Shown piece by piece: positions 41,988 through 49,934 of a DNA stretch of 64,000 nt. Location: NCBI GenBank assembly GCA_910589055.1, contig CAJURN010000014.1, forward strand, positions 1 through 64,000, written 5' to 3'. Positions within the stretch are counted from its first letter, which is position 1; each line of letters opens with the position of its first letter. The notes under the pieces are model-generated. The model was not told the DNA's origin. It did not search any database and saw only the letters and a program-made list of their open reading frames with translations. A program made the position numbers and the translations under genes. This DNA is from an uncultured Muribaculaceae bacterium (GTDB lineage Bacteria > Bacteroidota > Bacteroidia > Bacteroidales > Muribaculaceae).

Positions 41988-42829
41988 CGGCACAGCAGGA
42001 TTCCGGCGGACTGCTTACATTCGGAGGGCATCTTGACGTATTCCGCAAGATGCTCTTCCGGGTGATTCTTGTAGTGATAGTTCTTGCTTGTGTGATTTTC
42101 TGTTTCAAACGGCAGACGTTCGCGATTCTCCTTGCCCCGAACAATTCCGGATTCTGCACATTCCGGTTTATCGAGGAATTGCTTGGGGGAATTGGGATGC
42201 CGTTTGCGTTTGATGAATACCATGTCAGTCTGATAAGCACAGAGCTTTCCGCTCAGTTTATGACGCATATTACAGTGTCGTGTCTGCTTGCCGTGCTTCT
42301 TGCATCGCCGTATATTCTGTTCGAATTGTTCCGTTTTGTTTCTCCGGCCCTGTATGAGAGCGAGAAACGGTATTCGTATCTTGTCGCGGCGATTGTCTAC
42401 GGACTGTTTGTATTGGGGCTTTTGATGAGTTACTATGTGCTGTTTCCGGTGTCCTTTCAATTCCTTGCCACATATCAGGTGGATGAGTCGATACTTAATA
42501 CCATTACTTTGGACTCGTATATATCAACTTTTATCACCTTGACGTTTATGATGGGCGTCGTGTTTCAATTACCGGTAATTGCATTTGTTCTCGGACGCAT
42601 GGGATTTGTTGATGCGCCGATGCTACGACGGTACAGGGCTCATGCTTTCGTTCTGATAATGATTGTAGCGGCCATTATAACTCCACCTGATCTGTTCACT
42701 CTTGTACTTGTCACCGTACCTATGTACGGCCTGTATGAAGTTTGTATCCTCGTTTTGAAAAAGTGGGGGCTCCCGACTGTTTATGAAGAATGTGAGGAAG
42801 TGATTATTGTGGAGGATTTGTCGGAATAA
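41984..42829 (+). CDS. tatC: Sec-independent translocase TatC, RiPP-linked copy
   Basis: A 281-residue six-helix protein that binds twin-arginine signal peptides. Family features: an N-terminal F-G-G-H-L-D motif, ELSAQFMTHITVS, FVSPALYESEKR, and a C-terminal ITPPDLFT helix. In the fourth helix the usual F-E-L-P is FQLP (TFMMGVVFQLP), so the conserved membrane Glu is Gln; the housekeeping TatC at 53111 keeps FELP. It closes the eight-gene operon that encodes two twin-arginine precursors, so it is probably dedicated to them. No terminator hairpin was recognised before the next promoter. Confidence 0.92.
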   Translation: MTAQQDSGGLLTFGGHLDVFRKMLFRVILVVIVLACVIFCFKRQTFAILLAPNNSGFCTFRFIEELLGGIGMPFAFDEYHVSLISTELSAQFMTHITVSCLLAVLLASPYILFELFRFVSPALYESEKRYSYLVAAIVYGLFVLGLLMSYYVLFPVSFQFLATYQVDESILNTITLDSYISTFITLTFMMGVVFQLPVIAFVLGRMGFVDAPMLRRYRAHAFVLIMIVAAIITPPDLFTLVLVTVPMYGLYEVCILVLKKWGLPTVYEECEEVIIVEDLSE

Positions 42830-42893
42830 GGACTTTGAAATGTTATTCAATTGGGTAAATCGCGGTGGGGTGGTGTATTTTAGAAATTATTCG

Positions 42894-42901
42894 TATTTTT
42901 G
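42894..42901 (+). promoter_or_regulatory. -7 box, prolyl oligopeptidase gene
   Basis: TATTTTTG matches the consensus exactly, about 70 bp before the ATG at 42971. Confidence 0.65.
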
Positions 42902-42970
42902 CAGGTGAATGTCCCCGGGTGAGCCGGGGAGGATGGTTTCCATCGCAATCATTTATAAAATCATATGATT

Positions 42971-45112
42971 ATGAACCGCATTATCCCTATCAGCATCATG
43001 GCACTTCTGGCCGCGGGCTCTTGCTCGAAGTCCGCTTCGAAAATCGAATATCCGGCCGCTCCGTCCGACAGCACCACCTACGAGGTGTTCGGCATGACGG
43101 TCAACGACCCTTACCGTCCGCTTGAAAATGACACTGCCGCCGCCACTCTCGCCTGGGTGGAGGCCGAAAACAAGGTGACTCAGGATTATCTGTCCAAGAT
43201 TCCTTTCCGCGAATCGGTGCGCAAGCGTCTTACCGAGCTTAATGAGTATCAGAAAAACGGTCTGCCCTGGAAGGATAATGACGGAAATTACTATTACTTC
43301 CGCAACGATGGTCTGCGCGACCAGGCGGTTCTCTACCGCGCCAAGGAACTCGGCGGTGAGGAAGAGGTGTTTATCGACCCCAATACGCTTTCCGAGGACG
43401 GCACGGTTGCCCTCACGGGTGTTTTCCAGAGCCACGACGGCAAGTACACGGCCTACACGATTTCCCGTAGCGGAAGTGACTGGACCGAGATTTACGTAAT
43501 GGACACGGCCACACGTGAGCTGCTGCCCGACCATATCGAGTGGGCGAAATTCACCGGCGCGGCATGGCGTGGCGACGGCTTCTATTACAGCGCCTATGCC
43601 CGTCCCGAGGCCGGCAAGGAGTTCTCCAATGCCAACGAGTATCATAAGGTGTATTTCCACAAGCTCGGCACTCCGCAGGAAGCTGACGTGATAGCTTACG
43701 AAAACAAGAACGAACCTCTGCACTTCCACAACGTCGGTATTTCCGACGATGAGTCCACTCTGGTAATCTCCGGTGGCGGTCAGGGTGTGGGCAATTCGAT
43801 GTACGTCAAGGATCTCCGCAAGGGTGACAACGCCCCCTGGATTACCATCGAGCCTTCGCAGGACTACGATATGAGCATGATAGATGCCTTCGACGGCAAG
43901 ATGTACGTCTACACTTCGGTTGACGCTCCGCTTTACCGCCTTGTCGAAATAGATATCAACAAGCCTGCACGTGCCAACTGGCGCGAGGTCATTCCTCAGC
44001 AGGAATCGGTGCTTACCGGCGCTTCTTTCGCCGACGGCAAGCTCATCGCGACCTTCGACAAGGATGCCTCCAACCACAGCTACCTCTACAACCTCGACGG
44101 CTCCGTAATCCGCGAGATTGAATTCCCGACCTACGGCACCGCGTCGTTCTCGACCAGCCGCAAGCGCCCTGAAGTGTTCTATTCCTTCTCGTCGTTTGTA
44201 TATCCTTCGGCAATCTATTCCTATGACCTCGCCAGCGGTGAGAGCAAGCTCTACAAGGCTACCGAAGTCAAGGGGCTGAATCCCGAGGATTATGTTACCG
44301 AGCAGGTGTTCTATCCCTCGGCCGACGGTACGAAGGTACCCATGTTCCTTGTGTACAAGAAGGGTCTTGAGCGCGACGGCAGCAACCCTGTCTATCTCTA
44401 CGGCTACGGCGGCTTCAACATTACCCTCAACCCCGGTTTCAATCCCAACCGCATGCTGTGGCTTGAAAACGGCGGAATCTATGCCCAGGCCAATCTCCGT
44501 GGCGGTGGCGAATACGGCTACGACTGGCACGAGGCCGGAACGAAGATGAAGAAACTCAACGTGTTCAACGACTTCATCGCCGCCGGCGAATACATGGTAA
44601 ACGAAGGTTGGACCAAACCCGAACTCATGACAATCGAGGGCGGCAGCAACGGCGGACTTCTCGTGGGTGCCACTGTCAACCTCCGTCCCGACCTCTTCCG
44701 CGTGGCTATTCCCCGCGTGGGCGTGATGGACATGATGCGCTATCACCTCTTCACCATCGGCTGGAACTGGGCAAGCGACTACGGCACAGCCGATGACTCC
44801 GCTGAAATGGCGAAGTATCTTCTCGACTACTCTCCCGTGCACAACATCAGCAACGACGGCACTCCCTATCCGGCTATCCTCGTGACTACCGCCGACCATG
44901 ACGACCGCGTTGTTCCGGCTCACTCCTTCAAGTATGCCGCAGCGCTTCAGGCCGCAAACACAGGCGACCGTCCCAAGCTCATCCGCATCGACAGCAAGGC
45001 CGGTCACGGAGCAGGCAAACCGGTGTCGAAAGTTATCGACGAATACACCGATATCTATTCGTTTATCTTCGAAAATCTCGGAATCACCCCCGGGACAGCC
45101 AATGCTGAATGA
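42971..45112 (+). CDS. Prolyl oligopeptidase family serine peptidase (S9A), probable lipoprotein
   Basis: A 713-residue exported peptidase that cleaves after proline in short peptides. The N-terminus MNRIIPISIMALLAAGSC ends in a Cys that may be lipidated. The beta-propeller occupies about residues 60-430; the catalytic alpha/beta domain has the nucleophile motif GGSNGGLL (Ser near residue 558), Asp in DHDDRVVP, and His in AGHGAGK. The layout and length are typical of prolyl oligopeptidases. The ATG at 42965 would add two residues. Its stop overlaps the next gene by 4 nt. Confidence 0.92.
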   Translation: MNRIIPISIMALLAAGSCSKSASKIEYPAAPSDSTTYEVFGMTVNDPYRPLENDTAAATLAWVEAENKVTQDYLSKIPFRESVRKRLTELNEYQKNGLPWKDNDGNYYYFRNDGLRDQAVLYRAKELGGEEEVFIDPNTLSEDGTVALTGVFQSHDGKYTAYTISRSGSDWTEIYVMDTATRELLPDHIEWAKFTGAAWRGDGFYYSAYARPEAGKEFSNANEYHKVYFHKLGTPQEADVIAYENKNEPLHFHNVGISDDESTLVISGGGQGVGNSMYVKDLRKGDNAPWITIEPSQDYDMSMIDAFDGKMYVYTSVDAPLYRLVEIDINKPARANWREVIPQQESVLTGASFADGKLIATFDKDASNHSYLYNLDGSVIREIEFPTYGTASFSTSRKRPEVFYSFSSFVYPSAIYSYDLASGESKLYKATEVKGLNPEDYVTEQVFYPSADGTKVPMFLVYKKGLERDGSNPVYLYGYGGFNITLNPGFNPNRMLWLENGGIYAQANLRGGGEYGYDWHEAGTKMKKLNVFNDFIAAGEYMVNEGWTKPELMTIEGGSNGGLLVGATVNLRPDLFRVAIPRVGVMDMMRYHLFTIGWNWASDYGTADDSAEMAKYLLDYSPVHNISNDGTPYPAILVTTADHDDRVVPAHSFKYAAALQAANTGDRPKLIRIDSKAGHGAGKPVSKVIDEYTDIYSFIFENLGITPGTANAE

Positions 45113-46104
45113 CTTTGAGCCGTCAGCATCGTAACTTAACAGCAACCCTATGGAGCATCCTGACAGCCTTTGCGCTGACGGGATGCTTCACCGGTGTTGA
45201 AAGCACGCCCAAGATTACCGAATCGGACGTGCGCCGCCAACAGGCCGCAAATCCTACGGCCGAGCAACTGTACACGCAGGGAATCGAATCGCAGGCTCCC
45301 TCCGAGTGGCAGCGAGGCAAGCGCTTCCGCGTTGTCGACGACAAGATTTCGCTCGTGTTCACATCCGCATCGTCGCGTCCCGGAAGCCTTCTCGGACGTG
45401 ACCTGGCTTTCGAGCGTTTCGATTCCGTACCATCGCTCACCGGCGAGGGCGAGACCGAAGTTGTGCTCACGCTTGCCGACGCATCCGCGCCTGAACGTAC
45501 TGATACGTTCTACTACCGCTATTCCACGCCTCTTGCCGCCCTTGGCGAGGTCAAGCGTCTGAATATCCCGTTCACTATCGACATGGATCTCGTGGCCGAT
45601 ACCGATTCCGTGCTGCGCGGACGGCGCTTTTTCATAGTCACCCCCAACTGGTACGACGCCACCCCGGCGCGCAAGGCCGTAAACGGCTACCGCCACGTGG
45701 AGGTCGAGATTGATTCCGTTGAGCAGGGCAATGCCAATTATCCGCTTGCGGTGTACTTCCATCTCACCGACAAGGAACTTGCCGCCACTCCCACCGGCGA
45801 GGGCGAGCGCATGGTGTTCATGACTGTGGGACTTGATAAAACGTCCACGCGGAATTTCCATGCACTGTTCTCCTTCGACAATCCGCGCAAGAAGTATCCT
45901 CAGATTGAAGATGACATATGGCCGCTTATCATCCGCTCCAAGATTGCCAAAGGTATGTCGCGCGATGAGTGCCGTCTTGCCCTCGGCGCACCTCCCACGC
46001 TCGACCGCCTGCCTTCGCGTGCCGGAATGATTGAGCGCTGGAGCTATTCCGACGGCGTGTATCTCATTTTTGAGGACGGCTACCTTACCCGTTTCCGCCA
46101 ATAG
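45109..46104 (+). CDS. Lipoprotein with C-terminal BamE/SmpA-like domain
   Basis: A 331-residue probable lipoprotein: hydrophobic signal ending ALTGC (lipobox Cys near residue 26), then a middle region of unknown family. The last 60 residues (IAKGMSRDECRLALGAPP, then ERWSYSDGVYLIFEDGYLTRF) follow the SmpA/BamE pattern of G-M-S/T-x-x-x-V, G-x-P, W-x-Y and F-x-D/N-G. BamE stabilises the Bam outer-membrane insertion machine; the Bacteroidetes role of such fusions is unknown. The start overlaps the peptidase stop by 4 nt, so the two are co-transcribed. Confidence 0.75.
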   Translation: MTLSRQHRNLTATLWSILTAFALTGCFTGVESTPKITESDVRRQQAANPTAEQLYTQGIESQAPSEWQRGKRFRVVDDKISLVFTSASSRPGSLLGRDLAFERFDSVPSLTGEGETEVVLTLADASAPERTDTFYYRYSTPLAALGEVKRLNIPFTIDMDLVADTDSVLRGRRFFIVTPNWYDATPARKAVNGYRHVEVEIDSVEQGNANYPLAVYFHLTDKELAATPTGEGERMVFMTVGLDKTSTRNFHALFSFDNPRKKYPQIEDDIWPLIIRSKIAKGMSRDECRLALGAPPTLDRLPSRAGMIERWSYSDGVYLIFEDGYLTRFRQ

Positions 46105-46128
46105 TCAGCCCGTCTCCTCTCCCCACCT

Positions 46129-46263
46129 ATGCACACCAACAAATACCAGCTTGAACGTTTGTTTAATGTCTATGACGATACAAACGGAATGAAGTGGTTC
46201 GGGAAAATATATGACGCGACATTCCGCGAAATAGAAAAATTGCCTGAAATAGATGAAAATTGA
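46129..46263 (+). CDS. Small ORF, 44 residues, overlapping the MBL hydrolase start
   Basis: An open frame encoding MHTNKYQLERLFNVYDDTNG, then a helical, charged tail ending PEIDEN, runs into the next gene: its last 11 bases overlap the hydrolase start at 46253. The composition is protein-like (amphipathic, no rare-residue runs) and the start lies 25 bp after the lipoprotein gene. It may be a real small protein or a leader ORF that couples translation to the hydrolase. No family was recognised. Confidence 0.4.
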   Translation: MHTNKYQLERLFNVYDDTNGMKWFGKIYDATFREIEKLPEIDEN

Positions 46264-47035
46264 ATTTCTGGGCACCGGAACATCTGTGGGAGTGCCTCAG
46301 ATGCGGTGCAATTGCCACACCTGCACATCGACCGACCCACGCGACAAGCGGCTCCGCGCGTCGGCAATCATATATCTTGATGACGGGCGCAATGTCCTCG
46401 TCGACTGCGGCCCTGACTTCCGCACGCAGCTCCTGCGCACCGGCTGTCCCGACCTCTCGCTCGCATTGCTCACCCACACGCATTACGACCATGTGGGCGG
46501 CATCGACGACCTGCGCCCTTATGCCCACACTGCCCCCGACGAGCATTTCCCGCTGTATTGTCGCCGGGATGTTGCCGATGACTTGCGCGCACGTGTGCCG
46601 TACTGCTTTTTGGAGCATCCTTATCCGGGCGTTCCCACCTTTGACATCCATATCGTCAACCCTGACGAGCCTTTCAGCATTGGCGACGGGGTGATGGTGA
46701 CGCCGCTTCCGGTGATGCACTACAAGCTGCCGATTCTCGGCTACCGCATAGGCGGCCTGGCATATATCACCGATTGCAAGACGATGCCGGACTCCACTCT
46801 CGAGCTCATACGCGGAGTGGACACGCTGGTGATAAACGCCCTCCGCGAGGAAGAGCACATGTCGCACATGAACTTACAGCAGGCTCTGGACGTTATTAAG
46901 GAGGTTGCACCCCGCAGGGCATACCTCACCCACATGAGTCATGATATGGGCAGGCAGGCCGAGGCGGAGCAGCTTCTCCCTCCCGGCGTGTACTTCGCTT
47001 ACGACGGTCTCGTTGTGGAGGATATTCCGCAATAA
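46253..47035 (+). CDS. MBL-fold metallohydrolase, PhnP-like
   Basis: A 260-residue metallo-beta-lactamase-fold hydrolase. The N-terminal FLGTGTSVGVPQMRCNCHTC is the PhnP/lipoyl-hydrolase-like start with extra cysteines; the metal motif HTHYDHVGG lies near residue 77, with further ligands in MHYKLP and LTHMSHDM. PhnP relatives hydrolyse cyclic phosphodiesters. The Cys set suggests a structural zinc site as in PhnP. Substrate not determined. Confidence 0.88.
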   Translation: MKIEFLGTGTSVGVPQMRCNCHTCTSTDPRDKRLRASAIIYLDDGRNVLVDCGPDFRTQLLRTGCPDLSLALLTHTHYDHVGGIDDLRPYAHTAPDEHFPLYCRRDVADDLRARVPYCFLEHPYPGVPTFDIHIVNPDEPFSIGDGVMVTPLPVMHYKLPILGYRIGGLAYITDCKTMPDSTLELIRGVDTLVINALREEEHMSHMNLQQALDVIKEVAPRRAYLTHMSHDMGRQAEAEQLLPPGVYFAYDGLVVEDIPQ

Positions 47036-47091
47036 CAACCGCGCCCGAGCCGCAATGTGGCCTGTGGCGTGGATAAAAAATACTAACGTCT

Positions 47092-47829
47092 ATGGCTACA
47101 AAAGTTACTTTCCTTGACAACAGCGGTTTTCTCGTGGAGACCCCTGAGGTGGTGATGGTCTTCGACTACTATCGCGACCCGGCTCACAATGTTGTCAAGA
47201 CACTTGAGCACAACCCTGATGTGCCCGTGATTTTCTTTGTGTCGCACAATCACCGCGACCATTTCAATACCGATATCTTCAATCTCGGCCAGAGCCATCG
47301 CAGGCTCTATGTGTTGAGCAATGACATCCCCACCCGTGAAATCCACGATGATATGCCTATCGACTGGATGAGCGCGGGCGACCGTGTGGAAGACCTTCCC
47401 GGAGGAGTGTCGGTGCGCGCCTACGGCTCTACCGATGCGGGCGTGAGCTATGCCGTCACGCTGGCCGACGGAACAAAGATTTTCCATGCCGGCGACCTGA
47501 ACAACTGGCATTGGGATCAGGAAAGCACCGAGCGTGAGATTCATAAGGCTAAGGAGAGGTTTACGGTAATCGTTGACCGCATTGCGGAGGAAGACCCGCA
47601 TTTCCATATCGCTTTCTTCCCCGTTGATGTGCGTCAGGGCGCCAATTGCGCTGCCGGAGCCGAGCAGTTCCTGACAACTGTAAAGGTGGATAATTTCTTC
47701 CCGATGCACTTCAAGGGCGACTACGACAAGGCCTGTACTTTCGCCGACTATAAGATTCCGCAGAGCGTGGCAGAGAACACAACCTTCTACTGCCTCCACA
47801 AGCCAAGCGAGCATGTGGAGCTGAAGTAG
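47092..47829 (+). CDS. MBL-fold metallohydrolase, UlaG-like
   Basis: A 245-residue metallo-beta-lactamase-fold protein. The N-terminus TKVTFLDNSGFLVE matches the UlaG/YtnP-type 'MBL-fold metal-dependent hydrolase'. The metal motif is HNHRDHF near residue 52, with FHAGDLNNWHW and a C-terminal FFPMHFKGD. It follows the PhnP-like gene by 56 bp on the same strand. Two unrelated MBL hydrolases in a row do not point to a clear pathway. Substrate unknown. Confidence 0.85.
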   Translation: MATKVTFLDNSGFLVETPEVVMVFDYYRDPAHNVVKTLEHNPDVPVIFFVSHNHRDHFNTDIFNLGQSHRRLYVLSNDIPTREIHDDMPIDWMSAGDRVEDLPGGVSVRAYGSTDAGVSYAVTLADGTKIFHAGDLNNWHWDQESTEREIHKAKERFTVIVDRIAEEDPHFHIAFFPVDVRQGANCAAGAEQFLTTVKVDNFFPMHFKGDYDKACTFADYKIPQSVAENTTFYCLHKPSEHVELK

Positions 47830-47937
47830 GCAAATAGGCAAGTAGGCAAAAAAAGGTGAAAGGGCGATATAAGTCTAATGGGACTTATAAGTCCTATAAG
47901 TCCTATAAGTCTTATAAGACCTATTAGTCCTATATCA
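47826..47937. repeat. Intergenic repeat with ATAAGTCC palindrome, copy 1
   Basis: Begins with AGGCAAATAGGCAAGTAGGC heptads, then a palindrome from GATATAAGTC (47866) to CCTATATC (47936) built of TATAAGTCC units; the two halves pair over about 22 of 26 positions. A shorter copy lies at 56731. It directly follows the hydrolase stop. Confidence 0.65.
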
Positions 47938-47945
47938 GAAAACAC

Positions 47946-47990
47946 CGAAAGCGGCTGCGCCAAGTGACGCAGCCGCTTTCGATGTTTGTG
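47946..47990. terminator. Bidirectional terminator
   Basis: A perfect 14-bp stem, CGAAAGCGGCTGCG with CGCAGCCGCTTTCG, loop of 8 nt, sits between two convergent genes. T-rich or A-rich flanks on both sides suit termination from both directions. Confidence 0.8.
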
Positions 47991-47999
47991 TCGGGAAAA

Positions 48000-48755
48000 T
48001 TATTCCTGTACGAGGTCGGGGTCGATCATGATTCGGCCGCAGTATTCGCACACGATAACTTTCTTGTGCATCTTGATTTCAATCTGCTTCTGCGGGGGAA
48101 TACGGTTGAAGCAGCCGCCGCAGGCGTTGCGGTCCACAACTACAATGCCGAGACCGTTGCGGGCGTTCTTGCGGATGCGCTTGAAGGCGGTGAGGGTGCG
48201 CTCATCAATCATGGGCTCGAGGGTCTTGGATTTGGCGATGAGGTTTTCCTCTTCCTGACGGGTTTCGCTCACGATGTTTGCAAGGTCCTCTTTCTTTTCG
48301 TTGAGGATATGCATCTGGTCGGCAATGCGGTTCTCGGTTTCCTCGATGTCGCGGTTGCGGAACTCGATAGTGCGGTTAACCTCGTTGATGTTCTTTTCGG
48401 CAAGAGCAATCTGAAGCGACTCGTATTCGATTTCCTTTGTGAGGTTGTCGAATTCGTGGTTGTTGCGCACGTTGTCGAGCTGTTCCTTATATCTGTCGAT
48501 GAGCTGTTTTTTGTTCTCGATTTTATTCTGGTGGGCAACGAGCTGTGCGTTGAGGTCGCGGATTTCGTTCTGGTAGTTTCCGACGCGGGTGTGAAGTCCG
48601 GCGAGAGTGTCTTCAAGGTCCTTGACTTCATTGGGGAGATCGCCGCGGATTGTGCGGATACGGTCAATCTCGGTGAAAATCGTCTGGAGCTCGTAAAGTT
48701 TTTTGAGGCGCTCTTCGACGGTGATGGGAGCGGCGGGTTTCTTTTCGGTTGCCAT
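48000..48755 (-). CDS. Coiled-coil protein with C-terminal C4 zinc ribbon
   Basis: A 251-residue protein. Residues about 15-185 form a long coiled coil (repeated Leu/Ile with Glu, Lys, Arg); the C-terminus carries a zinc ribbon, CGGCFN then CEYCGRIM 22 residues later. The pattern is that of the CdsZ-like/'zinc ribbon domain' proteins found next to Nif3-like genes in many phyla. The ATG at 48755 is chosen over the upstream TTG because it lies just 2 bp after the Nif3-like stop. It probably binds RNA or protein, but the function is unknown. Confidence 0.85.
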   Translation of the reverse strand: MATEKKPAAPITVEERLKKLYELQTIFTEIDRIRTIRGDLPNEVKDLEDTLAGLHTRVGNYQNEIRDLNAQLVAHQNKIENKKQLIDRYKEQLDNVRNNHEFDNLTKEIEYESLQIALAEKNINEVNRTIEFRNRDIEETENRIADQMHILNEKKEDLANIVSETRQEEENLIAKSKTLEPMIDERTLTAFKRIRKNARNGLGIVVVDRNACGGCFNRIPPQKQIEIKMHKKVIVCEYCGRIMIDPDLVQE

Positions 48756-48757
48756 TT

Positions 48758-49918
48758 TCAAATGAGATATTTAACGGGATTTTTTTCTAACTCTGACTTA
48801 TAGACTGCAAAGTTAGGAAATTTATTTGTAAGAATCGCATAAAAGATGTCTTTTGAGCAACTTTCGCTCTCAAAATGCCCTACGTCCATAATCAGGATGT
48901 CGGCTCCGTGCTCGGCAAAGTCGTGGTAGCGGATGTCGGCGCTGATATATGCCTGTGCACCCGAGCGGATGGCGTCGGGGATAAATTCTCCGCCGGAGCC
49001 GCCGCAGAGGGCTATGCGCGTGAAGGTGGCATCGGTGTCGGCCATGGACGATATGCGGATGGCTCCGGTGCCGAATACCTCGCGGGTTTTCGACGTGAGT
49101 TCATCGAAGGTCAGCGGCTCGTCGAACACGGCGTAGACGCCGAGGCCGGCGGCAGGGTCGTTGTTGGAGAGCGCTGTCACTTCCACGCTGAGCTCCTGTG
49201 AGCCGAACAGGGGTGAATCCTGCAATGCGGCCACGATTGAGCGTGTGCGCCAGCGGGGCACAACTGTCTCAACGCGTGTGAGCGGGCGGTGGGCAATCAG
49301 CTCGTCAAGCTCGAAACCAGGTGCGGTGTCGGGTGCAGGCGCGGGAGCGTCGGGAGCCGAAAGGGTGGTGGACTCGGCTTCGGAGCTAAGGCAGTCGGAT
49401 CGGTCGGGACGCGCAGGGTCGTCGGTGTTTCCGGCGCCGATGCGTATGCCGCTGCCGAGGTCGAGCAGGAGCAGGCGGACGTCTTCGGCCTTGTCGCGCG
49501 GAACGTACACGGTGATTTTATCCAGCACATCGGCGCAAGGCGACAGCGCGCGCATCACTTTGGCGCCCATCATGGCGGCCATTGCGTAGGAAATACCTCC
49601 CACGGTACTGTCGAGAGCGGTGTGGCAGGAATATACGGATATTCCGCGACGTATTGCCTCCACGACTGCACGCTGGGCCATAGTGGCCCCGGTGATGTTC
49701 TTGAGCCCGCGGAAAATCAGCGGATGGTGCGACACCACGAGGTTGCAACCCCGGTCGGCGGCCTCGCGGATTATATCCTCGGTGACGTCGACGCAGAGCA
49801 GCACGCCCGAACATTCGTCGCGCACCGAACCTACCTGGAGTCCTGTGTTGTCCCACTTCTCCTGCAGGGCCGGCGGCGCAAATGATTCGATGGCCGATAT
49901 TATGGATGCGATTCTCAT
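48758..49918 (-). CDS. Nif3-like dinuclear metal centre protein
   Basis: A 386-residue member of the NIF3/YbgI (DUF34) family, which forms toroidal hexamers with a two-metal site. The N- and C-terminal halves carry the metal motifs: WDNTGLQVGS, VVSHHPLIF (two His), and near the C-terminus DVGHFESE. A PII-like insert (about residues 130-290) makes this the long form. Members have been linked to GTP cyclohydrolase 1-like or nucleotide hydrolysis roles; none is certain. It is followed by the zinc-ribbon gene, 2 bp away, a conserved pairing. Confidence 0.9.
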   Translation of the reverse strand: MRIASIISAIESFAPPALQEKWDNTGLQVGSVRDECSGVLLCVDVTEDIIREAADRGCNLVVSHHPLIFRGLKNITGATMAQRAVVEAIRRGISVYSCHTALDSTVGGISYAMAAMMGAKVMRALSPCADVLDKITVYVPRDKAEDVRLLLLDLGSGIRIGAGNTDDPARPDRSDCLSSEAESTTLSAPDAPAPAPDTAPGFELDELIAHRPLTRVETVVPRWRTRSIVAALQDSPLFGSQELSVEVTALSNNDPAAGLGVYAVFDEPLTFDELTSKTREVFGTGAIRISSMADTDATFTRIALCGGSGGEFIPDAIRSGAQAYISADIRYHDFAEHGADILIMDVGHFESESCSKDIFYAILTNKFPNFAVYKSELEKNPVKYLI

Positions 49919-49934
49919 TTTTCTCGGTTGGGGA

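Noticed and set aside
42953..45145. 730-residue minus-strand open frame opposite the prolyl oligopeptidase
   Set aside because: High GC at third positions keeps the opposite strand open. The plus-strand frame has a complete catalytic triad and signal peptide; the antisense has none.
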